Source of the DNA: Candidatus Mediterraneibacter faecavium
Lineage (GTDB): Bacteria > Bacillota > Clostridia > Lachnospirales > Lachnospiraceae
DNA: 54,522 nucleotides
Direction: 5' to 3'
NCBI GenBank assembly: GCA_019119995.1
Contig: DWVY01000062.1
Location: 1-54,522 of the forward strand
The notes below the pieces were generated by a model. The model did no database searches and was not told where the DNA came from. It saw nothing but the letters and a program-made list of their open reading frames with translations. The position numbers and the translations under genes are program-made. This document shows positions 25,775 through 33,418 of this stretch, one piece after another (the first letter of the stretch is position 1; every line of letters starts with the position of its first letter).

Positions 25775-26635
25775 ATGGATTTTTCACATGAACTGATCGT
25801 TCCGGAAGCAGGATTTCCGTTTAAATTATTTGTTTTTGAAGGCAGCGGGGGAAATTATTACCGGGAGAGACACTGGCACAGATCGATCGAGATCTTCGCG
25901 GTGTGTGCGGGAGAGCTGGAATTTCATATTGATAACAGGAAATGGCATCTGGCTCCGGGAAACTTTATGATTGTGAATTCGAATGAGGTGCATTCCGTGG
26001 ATTCGCCTTTGCCGAATGAGACGATCGTCCTGCAGATCCCGCTGAAATTATTTGAGGATTATTTTACCGGGGAGCAGTTTATATGGTTTTCGCACGAGCC
26101 GGGAAAGCGCGACGAGCGTTTTATGGAACTCGTCAGGGAATTATATGGAGCCTATTGCAAAAAGGTCTGTGGCTATGACATGAAGATGAAGAGCATTTTC
26201 TACCAGATCATGTATCTGCTCGTGAAGGATTACAGGCTGACGGAGGTCGACGGATCTTTTGTCCGCAAGAATAAAAATCTTAACAAATTGTCTGCGATCA
26301 CTTCCTATATGAAAGAGAATTATACGTCAGATCTGTCGCTTGAAGAGGTGGCGCGGATCTTTGATTATTCGCCGAACTATCTCTCACGGATGTTCCGGAA
26401 ATATGCAGGGATCACATTTAAGAGCTATGTGCAGAGTATCCGCCTGGGCTACGCGGTAAAGGATCTGGAGGACGGCAGGTACAGCATCACAGAGGTGGCG
26501 CTGCGAAACGGATTTTCCGGAAGCAAGGCGCTGGCAAGGGCGTTTCAGAAGAAGTACGGGATGCTGCCGAGCGAATACAGCGCGAAGATCAGGGCGGATT
26601 TGGTGGGGATTTTACGGGAACACATGAAAGACTAG
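25775..26635 (+). CDS. AraC-family transcriptional regulator with cupin sensor domain
   Basis: A 286-residue regulator. The N-terminal cupin-like domain (about 10-110: HWHRSIEIFAVCAGELEF and LAPGNFMIVNSNEVHSV) would bind a sugar or metabolite. The C-terminal pair of helix-turn-helix motifs (LSLEEVARIFDYSPNYLSRMF and YSITEVALRNGFSGSKALARAFQKKYG) is typical of AraC/XylS. The ATG at 25775 has GGGGG upstream; a TTG at 25748 is also in frame. It lies next to the DUF4867-isomerase-kinase genes and most likely activates them in response to their sugar. Confidence 0.92.
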   Translation: MDFSHELIVPEAGFPFKLFVFEGSGGNYYRERHWHRSIEIFAVCAGELEFHIDNRKWHLAPGNFMIVNSNEVHSVDSPLPNETIVLQIPLKLFEDYFTGEQFIWFSHEPGKRDERFMELVRELYGAYCKKVCGYDMKMKSIFYQIMYLLVKDYRLTEVDGSFVRKNKNLNKLSAITSYMKENYTSDLSLEEVARIFDYSPNYLSRMFRKYAGITFKSYVQSIRLGYAVKDLEDGRYSITEVALRNGFSGSKALARAFQKKYGMLPSEYSAKIRADLVGILREHMKD

Positions 26636-26795
26636 AAGTGAAAAAGATAAGAAATGGGCACTAAAAGGCTAATTATTTGGTCGATAACAGATAATAAAGG
26701 TGATAAAATGACCTCATAAGACAGAGAATGGACATATGACTCGGCGGGATATGCAGGGGATATGTGCAGAATTCAAAGTGTAAGGAGGTCATAAC

Positions 26796-27410
26796 ATGAA
26801 GATCCAGGAACTGACAGATGCATCCTTCGGCAAATACGGAAAAGTGGTCACAGAATTTTCTTTTGAGAAGATCTTAAAAGAGATGGAGCACACTCCGCTG
26901 CCGAAGGATGTTGTTTATGTACCGTCTGTAGAGGCGATGGAAATCCTGCCGGAAGCGGTCGATGTGTGCCGGAAGGGATTCGGCGGACTGCCGATCCAGA
27001 TCGGCTACTGCAACGGGGATAATCACAAGCTGAACGCACTGGAGTACCACAGAAGTTCGGAGATCGATATTGCAGTGACAGATCTGATCCTGCTGCTGGG
27101 CTGTCAGCAGGATATTGAGGCGGACGATACGTATGATACATCAAAAGCAGAGGCATTTTTCGTGCCGGCGGGAACAGCGGTCGAGCTCTATGCAACGACG
27201 CTTCACTATGCGCCCTGTTCCGCGCAGGAAGGCGGATTCCGCTGCGTGATTGTGCTTCCAAAAGGGACCAATGAGGAGCTGACATTTGAACCTGCGAAAG
27301 AAGGCGAGAACCGTCTGCTGACAGCAGTGAACAAATGGCTGATCGCCCATGAGGAAGCAGGGATTGAAGGAGCGTTCTGCGGACTGAAAGGTGAGAACCT
27401 AGAAGTATAG
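26796..27410 (+). CDS. DUF4867-family protein (cupin-like, sugar module)
   Basis: A 204-residue protein of the DUF4867 type. It contains HRSSEIDIAVTDLILLLG and EAFFVPAGTAVELYATTLHYAPC, a beta-barrel pattern with His/Glu that suggests a metal-binding cupin-like fold. From family knowledge such proteins recur next to FucI-like isomerases, and some cupins of this kind act as sugar mutarotases or isomerases; the precise activity is not known. Excellent AAGGAGGT ribosome binding site. Followed after 130 bases by the isomerase gene. Confidence 0.75.
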   Translation: MKIQELTDASFGKYGKVVTEFSFEKILKEMEHTPLPKDVVYVPSVEAMEILPEAVDVCRKGFGGLPIQIGYCNGDNHKLNALEYHRSSEIDIAVTDLILLLGCQQDIEADDTYDTSKAEAFFVPAGTAVELYATTLHYAPCSAQEGGFRCVIVLPKGTNEELTFEPAKEGENRLLTAVNKWLIAHEEAGIEGAFCGLKGENLEV

Positions 27411-27540
27411 GATCGAATATGCAAAAGAAACTGTTACTATACGGTAATCTATTTATCAAATGGTAACATATAAAAAATCTGTAACAAAGAGGATGCGCTA
27501 TATACCGCAATGGCGGTGAAAAGAAAGAGAGGAATCAACT

Positions 27541-29025
27541 ATGAACAACATGCCAGAACTGAAGATCGGAGTTGTCGCAGTAAGCCGCGACTGTTTCCCG
27601 GAGAGCCTGTCTGTAAACAGGAGAAAAGCACTGATCGATGCTTATGAGAAGAAATACGGAAAAGGTACGGTTTATGAGTGCCCGGTCTGCATCGTTGAGA
27701 GTGAGATCCACATGGTGCAGGCACTTGAGGATATCAAGAAAGCAGGATGCAACGCACTTGTCGTATATCTCGGAAACTTCGGACCTGAGATATCTGAAAC
27801 ATTGCTTGCGAAACATTTTGATGGACCGAAAATGTTCGTGGCGGCAGCAGAAGAGACACAGAATGATCTTGTACAGGGACGCGGCGATGCATACTGCGGT
27901 ATGCTCAATGCAAGCTATAACCTGAAACTGCGCAATGTGAAAGCGTACATACCGGAGTATCCGGTGGGCACGGCTGAAGAATGTGCTGATATGATCCATG
28001 AGTTCGAGCCGATCGCAAGAGCTGTCGTAGGTCTCAATAACCTGAAGATCATCAGCTTCGGTCCGAGACCGCTCAACTTCCTCGCATGTAACGCACCGAT
28101 CCAGCAGCTCTACAATATCGGCGTTGAGATCGAAGAGAACTCCGAGCTGGATCTGTTCGAGGCATTTAATAAGCATGAAGGCGACGAGAGGATCCCGGAT
28201 GTTGTAAAAGAGATGGAAGAAGAACTGGGAGCAGGCAATAAGAAACCGGAGATCCTCACGAAACTGGCGCAGTATGAACTGACGCTCAAAGACTGGATCG
28301 AGGAGCACAGGGGATACCGCAAATACGTTGCGATCGCAGGAAAATGCTGGCCGGCATTCCAGACGCAGTTCGGATTCGTTCCGTGCTATGTGAACAGCCG
28401 TCTGACAGCGCAGGGAATCCCGGTATCCTGTGAAGTGGACATCTACGGATGCTTAAGCGAGTTTATCGGAACAGTGGTAAGCCAGGATGCGGTTACACTG
28501 CTGGATATCAACAACACAGTTCCGGATGATATGTATAAAGAGAGCATCGAGGGCAAATTCCCGTATACACATAAAGATACATTTATGGGATTCCACTGCG
28601 GAAATACAGCTTCAGGAAAACTGACTTCCTGCGAGATGAAGTATCAGCTCATCATGGCACGTTCACTGCCGGAAGAAGTGACACAGGGAACACTTGAAGG
28701 AGATATCAAGCCGGGCGACATCACATTCTACCGCCTGCAGAGCACATCAGACAATAAGCTGCGCGCGTATGTGGCACAGGGAGAGATCCTTCCGGTAGCA
28801 TCAAAATCCTTCGGCTCTATCGGCGTATTCGCGATTCCGGAGATGGGAAGATTCTACCGTCACGTACTGATCGAGAAGAACTATCCGCATCATGGCGCTG
28901 TAGCATTTGGACACTACGGAAAAGAGTTGTTTGAAGTGTTTAAGTATATCGGGGTGCCGGTGGAAGAGATCGGCTATAACCAGCCGGCAGGAGTGAGATA
29001 TCCGACAGAAAATCCGTGGGGATAA
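27541..29025 (+). CDS. L-fucose isomerase-like ketol isomerase
   Basis: A 494-residue protein of the FucI/AraA-like superfamily. The N-terminal Rossmann-type region (KIGVVAVSRDCFP, CNALVVYLGNFGPE) and the C-terminal sugar-binding domain (MGFHCGNTASG, GRFYRHVLIEKNYPHHGAVAFGH) are conserved. It would convert an aldose to a ketose in the cytosol. Pairing with an FGGY kinase implies a pathway aldose to ketose to ketose phosphate. Although related to fucose isomerase, no fuculose aldolase or fuculokinase is present, so the true substrate may be another deoxy-, pentose or modified sugar. The 130-base gap upstream holds repeated GTTAC/GGTAAC blocks that might be operator sites. Confidence 0.82.
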   Translation: MNNMPELKIGVVAVSRDCFPESLSVNRRKALIDAYEKKYGKGTVYECPVCIVESEIHMVQALEDIKKAGCNALVVYLGNFGPEISETLLAKHFDGPKMFVAAAEETQNDLVQGRGDAYCGMLNASYNLKLRNVKAYIPEYPVGTAEECADMIHEFEPIARAVVGLNNLKIISFGPRPLNFLACNAPIQQLYNIGVEIEENSELDLFEAFNKHEGDERIPDVVKEMEEELGAGNKKPEILTKLAQYELTLKDWIEEHRGYRKYVAIAGKCWPAFQTQFGFVPCYVNSRLTAQGIPVSCEVDIYGCLSEFIGTVVSQDAVTLLDINNTVPDDMYKESIEGKFPYTHKDTFMGFHCGNTASGKLTSCEMKYQLIMARSLPEEVTQGTLEGDIKPGDITFYRLQSTSDNKLRAYVAQGEILPVASKSFGSIGVFAIPEMGRFYRHVLIEKNYPHHGAVAFGHYGKELFEVFKYIGVPVEEIGYNQPAGVRYPTENPWG

Positions 29026-29031
29026 TTTTCG

Positions 29032-29258
29032 GGGACGTAGTAAAACCGGATTTTACTACGTCCCGGATTACGATTTGCCCTGTCCCTTTTCTGAAATATC
29101 CCTGTCCCCTGTAGAAAAGTGCACAAATTCTTATCGACAATGCAAAATATTTTCAGATATGATTTGTGCAAAATTACAGTAGGGACACCGTAATATGAAA
29201 AAAGGGACAGGACAGTTTCTAATTGGGGACGTAGTAAAGTTGAGATTGACTACGTCCC
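29032..29258. repeat. REP-like nested palindrome (REPIN or MITE) between isomerase and kinase genes
   Basis: Both ends are hairpins sharing GGGACGTAGT and ACTACGTCCC (29032-29064 and 29226-29258). The two ends are also inverted copies of each other over about 77 bases, including ATTA, CCTGTCCCTTTT and TGTCCC blocks. The centre contains a further palindrome (TGCACAAAT near 29119 with ATTTGTGCA near 29161). The element fills the whole gap and stops just before the kinase ribosome binding site. A pair of REPs in opposite orientation is the hallmark of REPINs. No transposase gene is in this window. Confidence 0.8.
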
Positions 29259-29274
29259 GGAAGGAGGAAATGAC

Positions 29275-30732
29275 ATGTTTTTTATCGGAGTGGATCTCGG
29301 AACATCGGCAGTCAAGCTTCTGCTGATGGATGAAAACGGGAAGATCCATAAGATCGTATCAAAGGAATATCCGCTCTATTTTCCGCATCCGGGCTGGTCG
29401 GAGCAGAAGCCGGAGGACTGGTTTGAGCAGAGTATGGCAGGGCTGAAGGAGCTCACTGCAGAGTGCGACAAGAGTCAGGTGAAGGGTATCAGCTTTGGCG
29501 GTCAGATGCACGGCCTGGTCGCTCTGGATCAGGATGATAATGTAATCCGCCCGGCGATCCTCTGGAATGACGGCCGGACAGGGAAACAGGTCGAGTATCT
29601 GAATAATACTATAGGAAAGGAAAATCTTTCTAAATACACTGCAAATATCGCGTTCGCAGGATTTACAGCTCCGAAGATCCTCTGGATGAAGGAAAATGAG
29701 CCGGACAATTTCGCCAGGATCGTGAAGATCATGCTTCCGAAAGATTATCTGGCATATAAACTTTCCGGAAGTTTCTGCACGGAATATTCGGATGCATCTG
29801 GTATGCTGCTGCTCGATGTGGAGCACAAGTGCTGGTCAAAGGAAATGATGGAGATCTGCGGCATCACGGAAGGGCAGCTCCCGAAACTGTATGAGAGCTG
29901 GGAGCCGGTGGGATGCCTGAAACCGGAGATTGCAGAAGAACTCGGCCTGCCTGCGGACGTTAAGGTGATCGCGGGAGCGGGAGACAATGCGGCCGCTGCT
30001 GTCGGTACTGCGACAGTAGGCGACGGCGGATGTAATATTTCACTCGGAACATCGGGGACGCTTTTTATCTCCAATGAAAAGTTCGGCGTGGATGAGAATA
30101 ACGCGCTTCATTCATTTGCACATGCAGACGGAAATTATCATCTCATGGGATGTATGCTCAGCGCGGCGTCCTGTAATAAGTGGTGGATGGATGAGATCCT
30201 GAAGACGACAGATTATACTGGCGAGCAGTCAGGCATCACAGGACTGGGCGAGAACCATGTGTTCTATCTGCCGTATCTGATGGGCGAGCGCTCCCCGCAT
30301 AATGATCCGGATGCGAGAGCTGCATTTATCGGAATGAGCATGGACACAAGCCGCGAGGATATGACGCTTGCAGTTCTTGAGGGCGTGGCATTCGGTCTGA
30401 GGGACTCCCTTGAAGTGGCGCGCAGCATCGGCGTGGATCCGCAGCGGACGAAGATCTGCGGCGGCGGAGCGAAGAGCCCGCTGTGGCGGAAGATCATCGC
30501 CAATGTGATGAATATGAAAGTGGATATCATCGAGAGTGAAGAAGGGCCGGGATACGGCGCGGCGATCCTTGCCGCGGTCGGATGCGGCGTGTATCCTTCG
30601 GTGGAAGAGGCTGCGAAGAAGCTGGTAAAAGTCGTGAAAACCGAAGAGCCGGATGCGGAGCTGGTGCAGAAATATGAAGAGAAGTACCAGAAGTTCAGAA
30701 AATTCTATCCGGCGCTGAAAGGGATGTTTTAG
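29275..30732 (+). CDS. FGGY-family sugar kinase, xylulokinase-like
   Basis: A 485-residue kinase with the ASKHA fold. The phosphate-1 loop is GVDLGTSAVKLLLMDENG, the substrate region ISFGGQMHGLV and LWNDGRTG, the catalytic Asp lies in GAGDNAAAAVG, and ICGGGAKSPLWRKIIANV is the FGGY signature 2. It resembles D-xylulokinase most closely. A GGAAGGAGG ribosome binding site lies right after the REP-like element. In context it phosphorylates the ketose produced by the upstream isomerase. A classical XylA xylose isomerase is not present, so the sugar may not be D-xylulose. Confidence 0.88.
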   Translation: MFFIGVDLGTSAVKLLLMDENGKIHKIVSKEYPLYFPHPGWSEQKPEDWFEQSMAGLKELTAECDKSQVKGISFGGQMHGLVALDQDDNVIRPAILWNDGRTGKQVEYLNNTIGKENLSKYTANIAFAGFTAPKILWMKENEPDNFARIVKIMLPKDYLAYKLSGSFCTEYSDASGMLLLDVEHKCWSKEMMEICGITEGQLPKLYESWEPVGCLKPEIAEELGLPADVKVIAGAGDNAAAAVGTATVGDGGCNISLGTSGTLFISNEKFGVDENNALHSFAHADGNYHLMGCMLSAASCNKWWMDEILKTTDYTGEQSGITGLGENHVFYLPYLMGERSPHNDPDARAAFIGMSMDTSREDMTLAVLEGVAFGLRDSLEVARSIGVDPQRTKICGGGAKSPLWRKIIANVMNMKVDIIESEEGPGYGAAILAAVGCGVYPSVEEAAKKLVKVVKTEEPDAELVQKYEEKYQKFRKFYPALKGMF

Positions 30733-30775
30733 GCATACGGCATATAAAGCAACATATATAGATTATCATGCATCG

Positions 30776-30815
30776 AACGGGGCGTTTTCAGAAAATGGAA
30801 AACGCTCCGTTTTCT
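30776..30815 (+). terminator. Terminator of the isomerase-kinase operon
   Basis: AACGGGGCGTTTTC (30776-30789) pairs with GAAAACGCTCCGTT (30798-30811), with one G-T position, followed by TTCTTCT. Confidence 0.85.
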
Positions 30816-30881
30816 TCTGCTTTCTTCTGTGGGAAAATCCTGAGACTTCCTGATGGGATAAAAATCTGACGGGCAGGATGA

Positions 30882-32165
30882 TCATGGGCTGGCGATGTTT
30901 CCGGTCTCTATAATCTTATAGATCGTCTCCGGATCTATCTTCCCTTCCATCGGCCCGAACGCCATAGCATTGAGCGCGCCTGCGGCGGCTCCCATCTGGG
31001 CGGCGGTCTCCGGCGTTTCCCCACGGATGAGTCCTGCCAGGAATGCCCCGTCAAAGCAGTCTCCGGCACCGGTGGGATCTTTCTGCTCTATCTTATAGGC
31101 ATCAATCTGGCAGACTTTCAGTTCGTCTGTGCTTTCTGCCGTGTCAGGATCAGGAGCACAGCGTGTGTACAGGCGGCTTCCCCTGGAGCCGTCCTTTAAT
31201 ACCAACATCTCAAGGCCGGGGTTCTCAAAACATTTACGAACGGCGCTGCCAACATCGTTTTCTCCGGTTATGAGCAGGAGCTCTTCCTTTCCGGGCAGAA
31301 GGATATTCGTATGCATCAGGACATCGGCAAAGATTTCTTTTATCTCCGCTGTCTGGTACAGCTCTTTCCGGATATTCGGATCAAAAGAAATCTTCGTGCC
31401 GGCTTCGGAAAGCGTATGCATCGTATCCAATATCCCCTGTGCAAGATATGGATCCGCCATCAGCGAGCACCCCATGATGTGCATATATTTTACTTTGCCG
31501 AACTGTGCCGGGGCGGGCGCTGCAGCATGAACGGACGCGCCCATGTGGAAGATGAATCTGCGGGAGCCGTCCTTGAAATATGTGACAAAAGCGCATCCTG
31601 TGGAATGCCGGTCAGTCTGCGTGATACAGCGGCAGTCTACGCCGCCACTTTCCAGTCTGTTGATCACAAGCTTGCCGAAATCATCTCTGCCTACGCTTCC
31701 GACAAGCACGGTATTACAGCCAAGCCTTGCCGCGGCATCAATGCAGATGGCAGGCGCTCCGCTGGGATAGGGGCCTTTAAATGTTCCGGTCTGCCCCAGG
31801 GGAACATCTTCCCTGTCGCGCATGATCTCCACGAGGATCTCACCCATGATCAGAAGGTCTGTCCGGATCTTCTGATCTTCCGGGAGCGGAACGTGTCTGA
31901 TATTTTCATAGGCTCGGAGACGGTTCCTGAATCCTTCGTCTAAAGCGCGGAGATCCGTATATTCAATACGTTGTCCGAGGTACAGATCAGCCTCAGACAG
32001 TTTGAGCGCGCCGGCAATCTTTGCAAGCTGGCTGCTGCGGGGTTCGCGTTTTCCTGATTCGTACTGCCGGATCGTGATCTCTGCAAGACCACATTTTCTC
32101 GCCAGATCTTTCTGGGTGAGTCCGGCTTCTTTTCGGAAGAAGCGGATGCTTTCTGAGATAGACAT
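30882..32165 (-). CDS. XRE helix-turn-helix / PfkB sugar kinase fusion
   Basis: A 427-residue two-domain protein. Residues 1-60 form a Cro/C1-type HTH (ESIRFFRKEAGLTQKDLARKCGLAEITIRQYESGKREP), followed by a linker to about 100. Residues 105-427 are a complete ribokinase-type PfkB kinase: FKGPYPSGAPAICIDAAARLG, VGSVGRDDFGK, the anion-hole/catalytic DPTGAGDCFDGAF and a C-terminal helix. The usual GGN-type motif near the sugar site is altered to SGAP. Ribosome binding site AAAGGAG. The fusion suggests a kinase that also binds DNA and could regulate its own or nearby sugar genes. It converges on the xylulokinase operon. ROK proteins combine HTH and kinase folds; an XRE-PfkB fusion is less familiar to me. 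Confidence 0.9.
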   Translation of the reverse strand: MSISESIRFFRKEAGLTQKDLARKCGLAEITIRQYESGKREPRSSQLAKIAGALKLSEADLYLGQRIEYTDLRALDEGFRNRLRAYENIRHVPLPEDQKIRTDLLIMGEILVEIMRDREDVPLGQTGTFKGPYPSGAPAICIDAAARLGCNTVLVGSVGRDDFGKLVINRLESGGVDCRCITQTDRHSTGCAFVTYFKDGSRRFIFHMGASVHAAAPAPAQFGKVKYMHIMGCSLMADPYLAQGILDTMHTLSEAGTKISFDPNIRKELYQTAEIKEIFADVLMHTNILLPGKEELLLITGENDVGSAVRKCFENPGLEMLVLKDGSRGSRLYTRCAPDPDTAESTDELKVCQIDAYKIEQKDPTGAGDCFDGAFLAGLIRGETPETAAQMGAAAGALNAMAFGPMEGKIDPETIYKIIETGNIASP

Positions 32166-32216
32166 AAGGTACTCCTTTCTTCAGGTGGTGAGGCTCGGTT
32201 CCATACGAGATAATGT

Positions 32217-32245
32217 TTGACACATAATGAAATATTTCCTATAAT
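32217..32245 (+). promoter_or_regulatory. Consensus promoter of the antitoxin RNA
   Basis: Perfect TTGACA (32217-32222), 17-base spacer, perfect TATAAT (32240-32245). Nothing but a short RNA can be read from it before a terminator at 32308-32347. Confidence 0.88.
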
Positions 32246-32251
32246 ATATTT

Positions 32252-32347
32252 AACAAGGGAGTCGATGACTAGACTACACCTAGCCGTCGGTAATATGGTT
32301 TTACAAGAGTAGCGCCTTAGTTTACCAGACCGAGGGCGCTACTTTTT
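32252..32347 (+). ncRNA. Antisense RNA antitoxin (type I TA), with its terminator
   Basis: From the predicted start near 32252 to the terminator (AGTAGCGCC 32308-32316, GGCGCTACT 32335-32343, T-run to 32347) gives an RNA of about 95 bases. It converges on the toxin gene of the opposite strand and overlaps its stop codon and 3' region, the arrangement known from B. subtilis txpA/RatA. A perfect consensus promoter fits an abundant antitoxin RNA. Confidence 0.72.
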
Positions 32348-32484
32348 GCGTGATATGTAAGTAACAAGAGTTATCACTGCGCAAAGCATAATTACAAATT
32401 GGATCAAATCCGAAAAAGTAATCATAAGCCCCAGCCCCTTTCATGAGTATTCCAGCGGCTGGAGTGTACGCCCCATCGACTCCC
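32257..32484. repeat. GGGAGTCGATG inverted repeat bracketing the toxin-antitoxin locus
   Basis: GGGAGTCGATG lies at 32257-32267 on the plus strand and at 32474-32484 on the minus strand. Each copy is at the predicted 5' end of one of the two RNAs, so both transcripts would begin with nearly the same sequence. Confidence 0.75.
32339..32425 (-). CDS. Putative holin-like toxin, type I toxin-antitoxin system
   Basis: A 28-residue peptide, MITFSDLIQFVIMLC onward, ending YISRKK: one hydrophobic membrane helix with a basic tail, matching the small holin-like toxins (TxpA/Hol_Tox type) of Firmicutes. An AAAGGGG ribosome binding site lies 9 bases before the ATG. In the leader, CCAGCC (32451-32456 region) can pair with GGCTGG next to the start, a usual way to limit toxin translation. 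Its own promoter is at 32500-32527, and an antisense RNA overlaps the 3' end. The peptide would insert in the membrane and depolarise or damage it when free of antitoxin. Confidence 0.75.
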   Translation of the reverse strand: MITFSDLIQFVIMLCAVITLVTYISRKK

Positions 32485-32499
32485 TGGGGAAATATATTA

Positions 32500-32527
32500 A
32501 CTATATTTTTTCTTTAGCATATCACAA
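32500..32527 (-). promoter_or_regulatory. Toxin promoter
   Basis: On the minus strand TTGTGA (32522-32527), 16-base spacer, TATAGT (32500-32505). It gives a leader of about 68 bases before the toxin ATG. Confidence 0.6.
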
Positions 32528-32710
32528 AATAGTGAGTTTGAAAAGATTCAATTTGAATCTTAAAAGAACGATTTAATAAAATCCTAAGATTTTCATTCCC
32601 CCCTCTTAAAAAATCAATCTTATCATGTATACTATAGATGGACTCTTTCCGTTGCGGTTTCCGCTGCAGGAAGATCCGGAGTGTTTAAGTGAGACGAAGG
32701 GGTGATCATA

Positions 32711-33409
32711 ATGTACAACATACTTGTCTGTGACGACGACAGAGAGATCGTGGAAGCAATTGAGATATATCTTTCCCAGGAGGGATACCATATCCTGAAG
32801 GCGTACGACGGGATCGAGGCGATTGGCATTCTTGAGAAGGAGAAGATCAATCTGCTGATCATTGATGTGATGATGCCGCGTCTGGACGGGATCCGCGCGA
32901 CGCTTAAGATCCGGGAGAAGAACAGCATCCCGATCATTATCCTCTCGGCGAAATCAGAGGATGCGGACAAGATACTGGGACTGAATGTGGGGGCGGACGA
33001 TTATGTGACGAAGCCGTTCAGCCCGCTGGAGCTTGTGGCGAGGGTGAAATCCCAGCTCAGACGGTACAATCAGCTCGGCGGTTCCGGCAAAGGAGAGCAG
33101 GAGAAGATCTACGAGGTCGGCGGTCTGAAGATCAATGATGATCTGAAGGAAGTGACGGTGGATGGGGAACCGGTGAAGCTTACCCCGATCGAATACAATA
33201 TATTGCTCCTGCTCATGAAGAATCAGGGCAGGGTATTCTCCATCAGCCAGATCTATGAATCGATCTGGAACGAGGAGGCGATCGGCGCGGACAATACGGT
33301 TGCCGTGCACATACGCCACATCCGGGAGAAGATCGAGATCAATCCGAAGGATCCCCGGTATCTGAAGGTAGTGTGGGGCGTAGGCTATAAGATTGAGAAA
33401 GGAATATAG
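32711..33409 (+). CDS. OmpR/PhoB-family response regulator
   Basis: A 232-residue two-component regulator. The receiver domain (1-118) has the acidic pocket Asp8-Asp9, phospho-acceptor Asp52 (LLIIDVMMP), a Ser79 switch (ILSAK) and Lys101 (VTKPF). The C-terminal winged helix (about 130-230) contains LTPIEYNILLLLMKNQGRVFS and VAVHIRHIREKIE, typical of the VanR/PhoP branch. The ATG at 32711 follows AAGGGG by 8 bases; a GTG at 32702 is less likely. The histidine kinase starts 9 bases after its stop, so the two form one operon. Confidence 0.95.
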   Translation: MYNILVCDDDREIVEAIEIYLSQEGYHILKAYDGIEAIGILEKEKINLLIIDVMMPRLDGIRATLKIREKNSIPIIILSAKSEDADKILGLNVGADDYVTKPFSPLELVARVKSQLRRYNQLGGSGKGEQEKIYEVGGLKINDDLKEVTVDGEPVKLTPIEYNILLLLMKNQGRVFSISQIYESIWNEEAIGADNTVAVHIRHIREKIEINPKDPRYLKVVWGVGYKIEKGI

Positions 33410-33418
33410 GATAAATAT

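Noticed and set aside
32002-32223. Short frames opposite the XRE-PfkB start
   Set aside because: They only mirror the HTH coding sequence and have no ribosome binding site.
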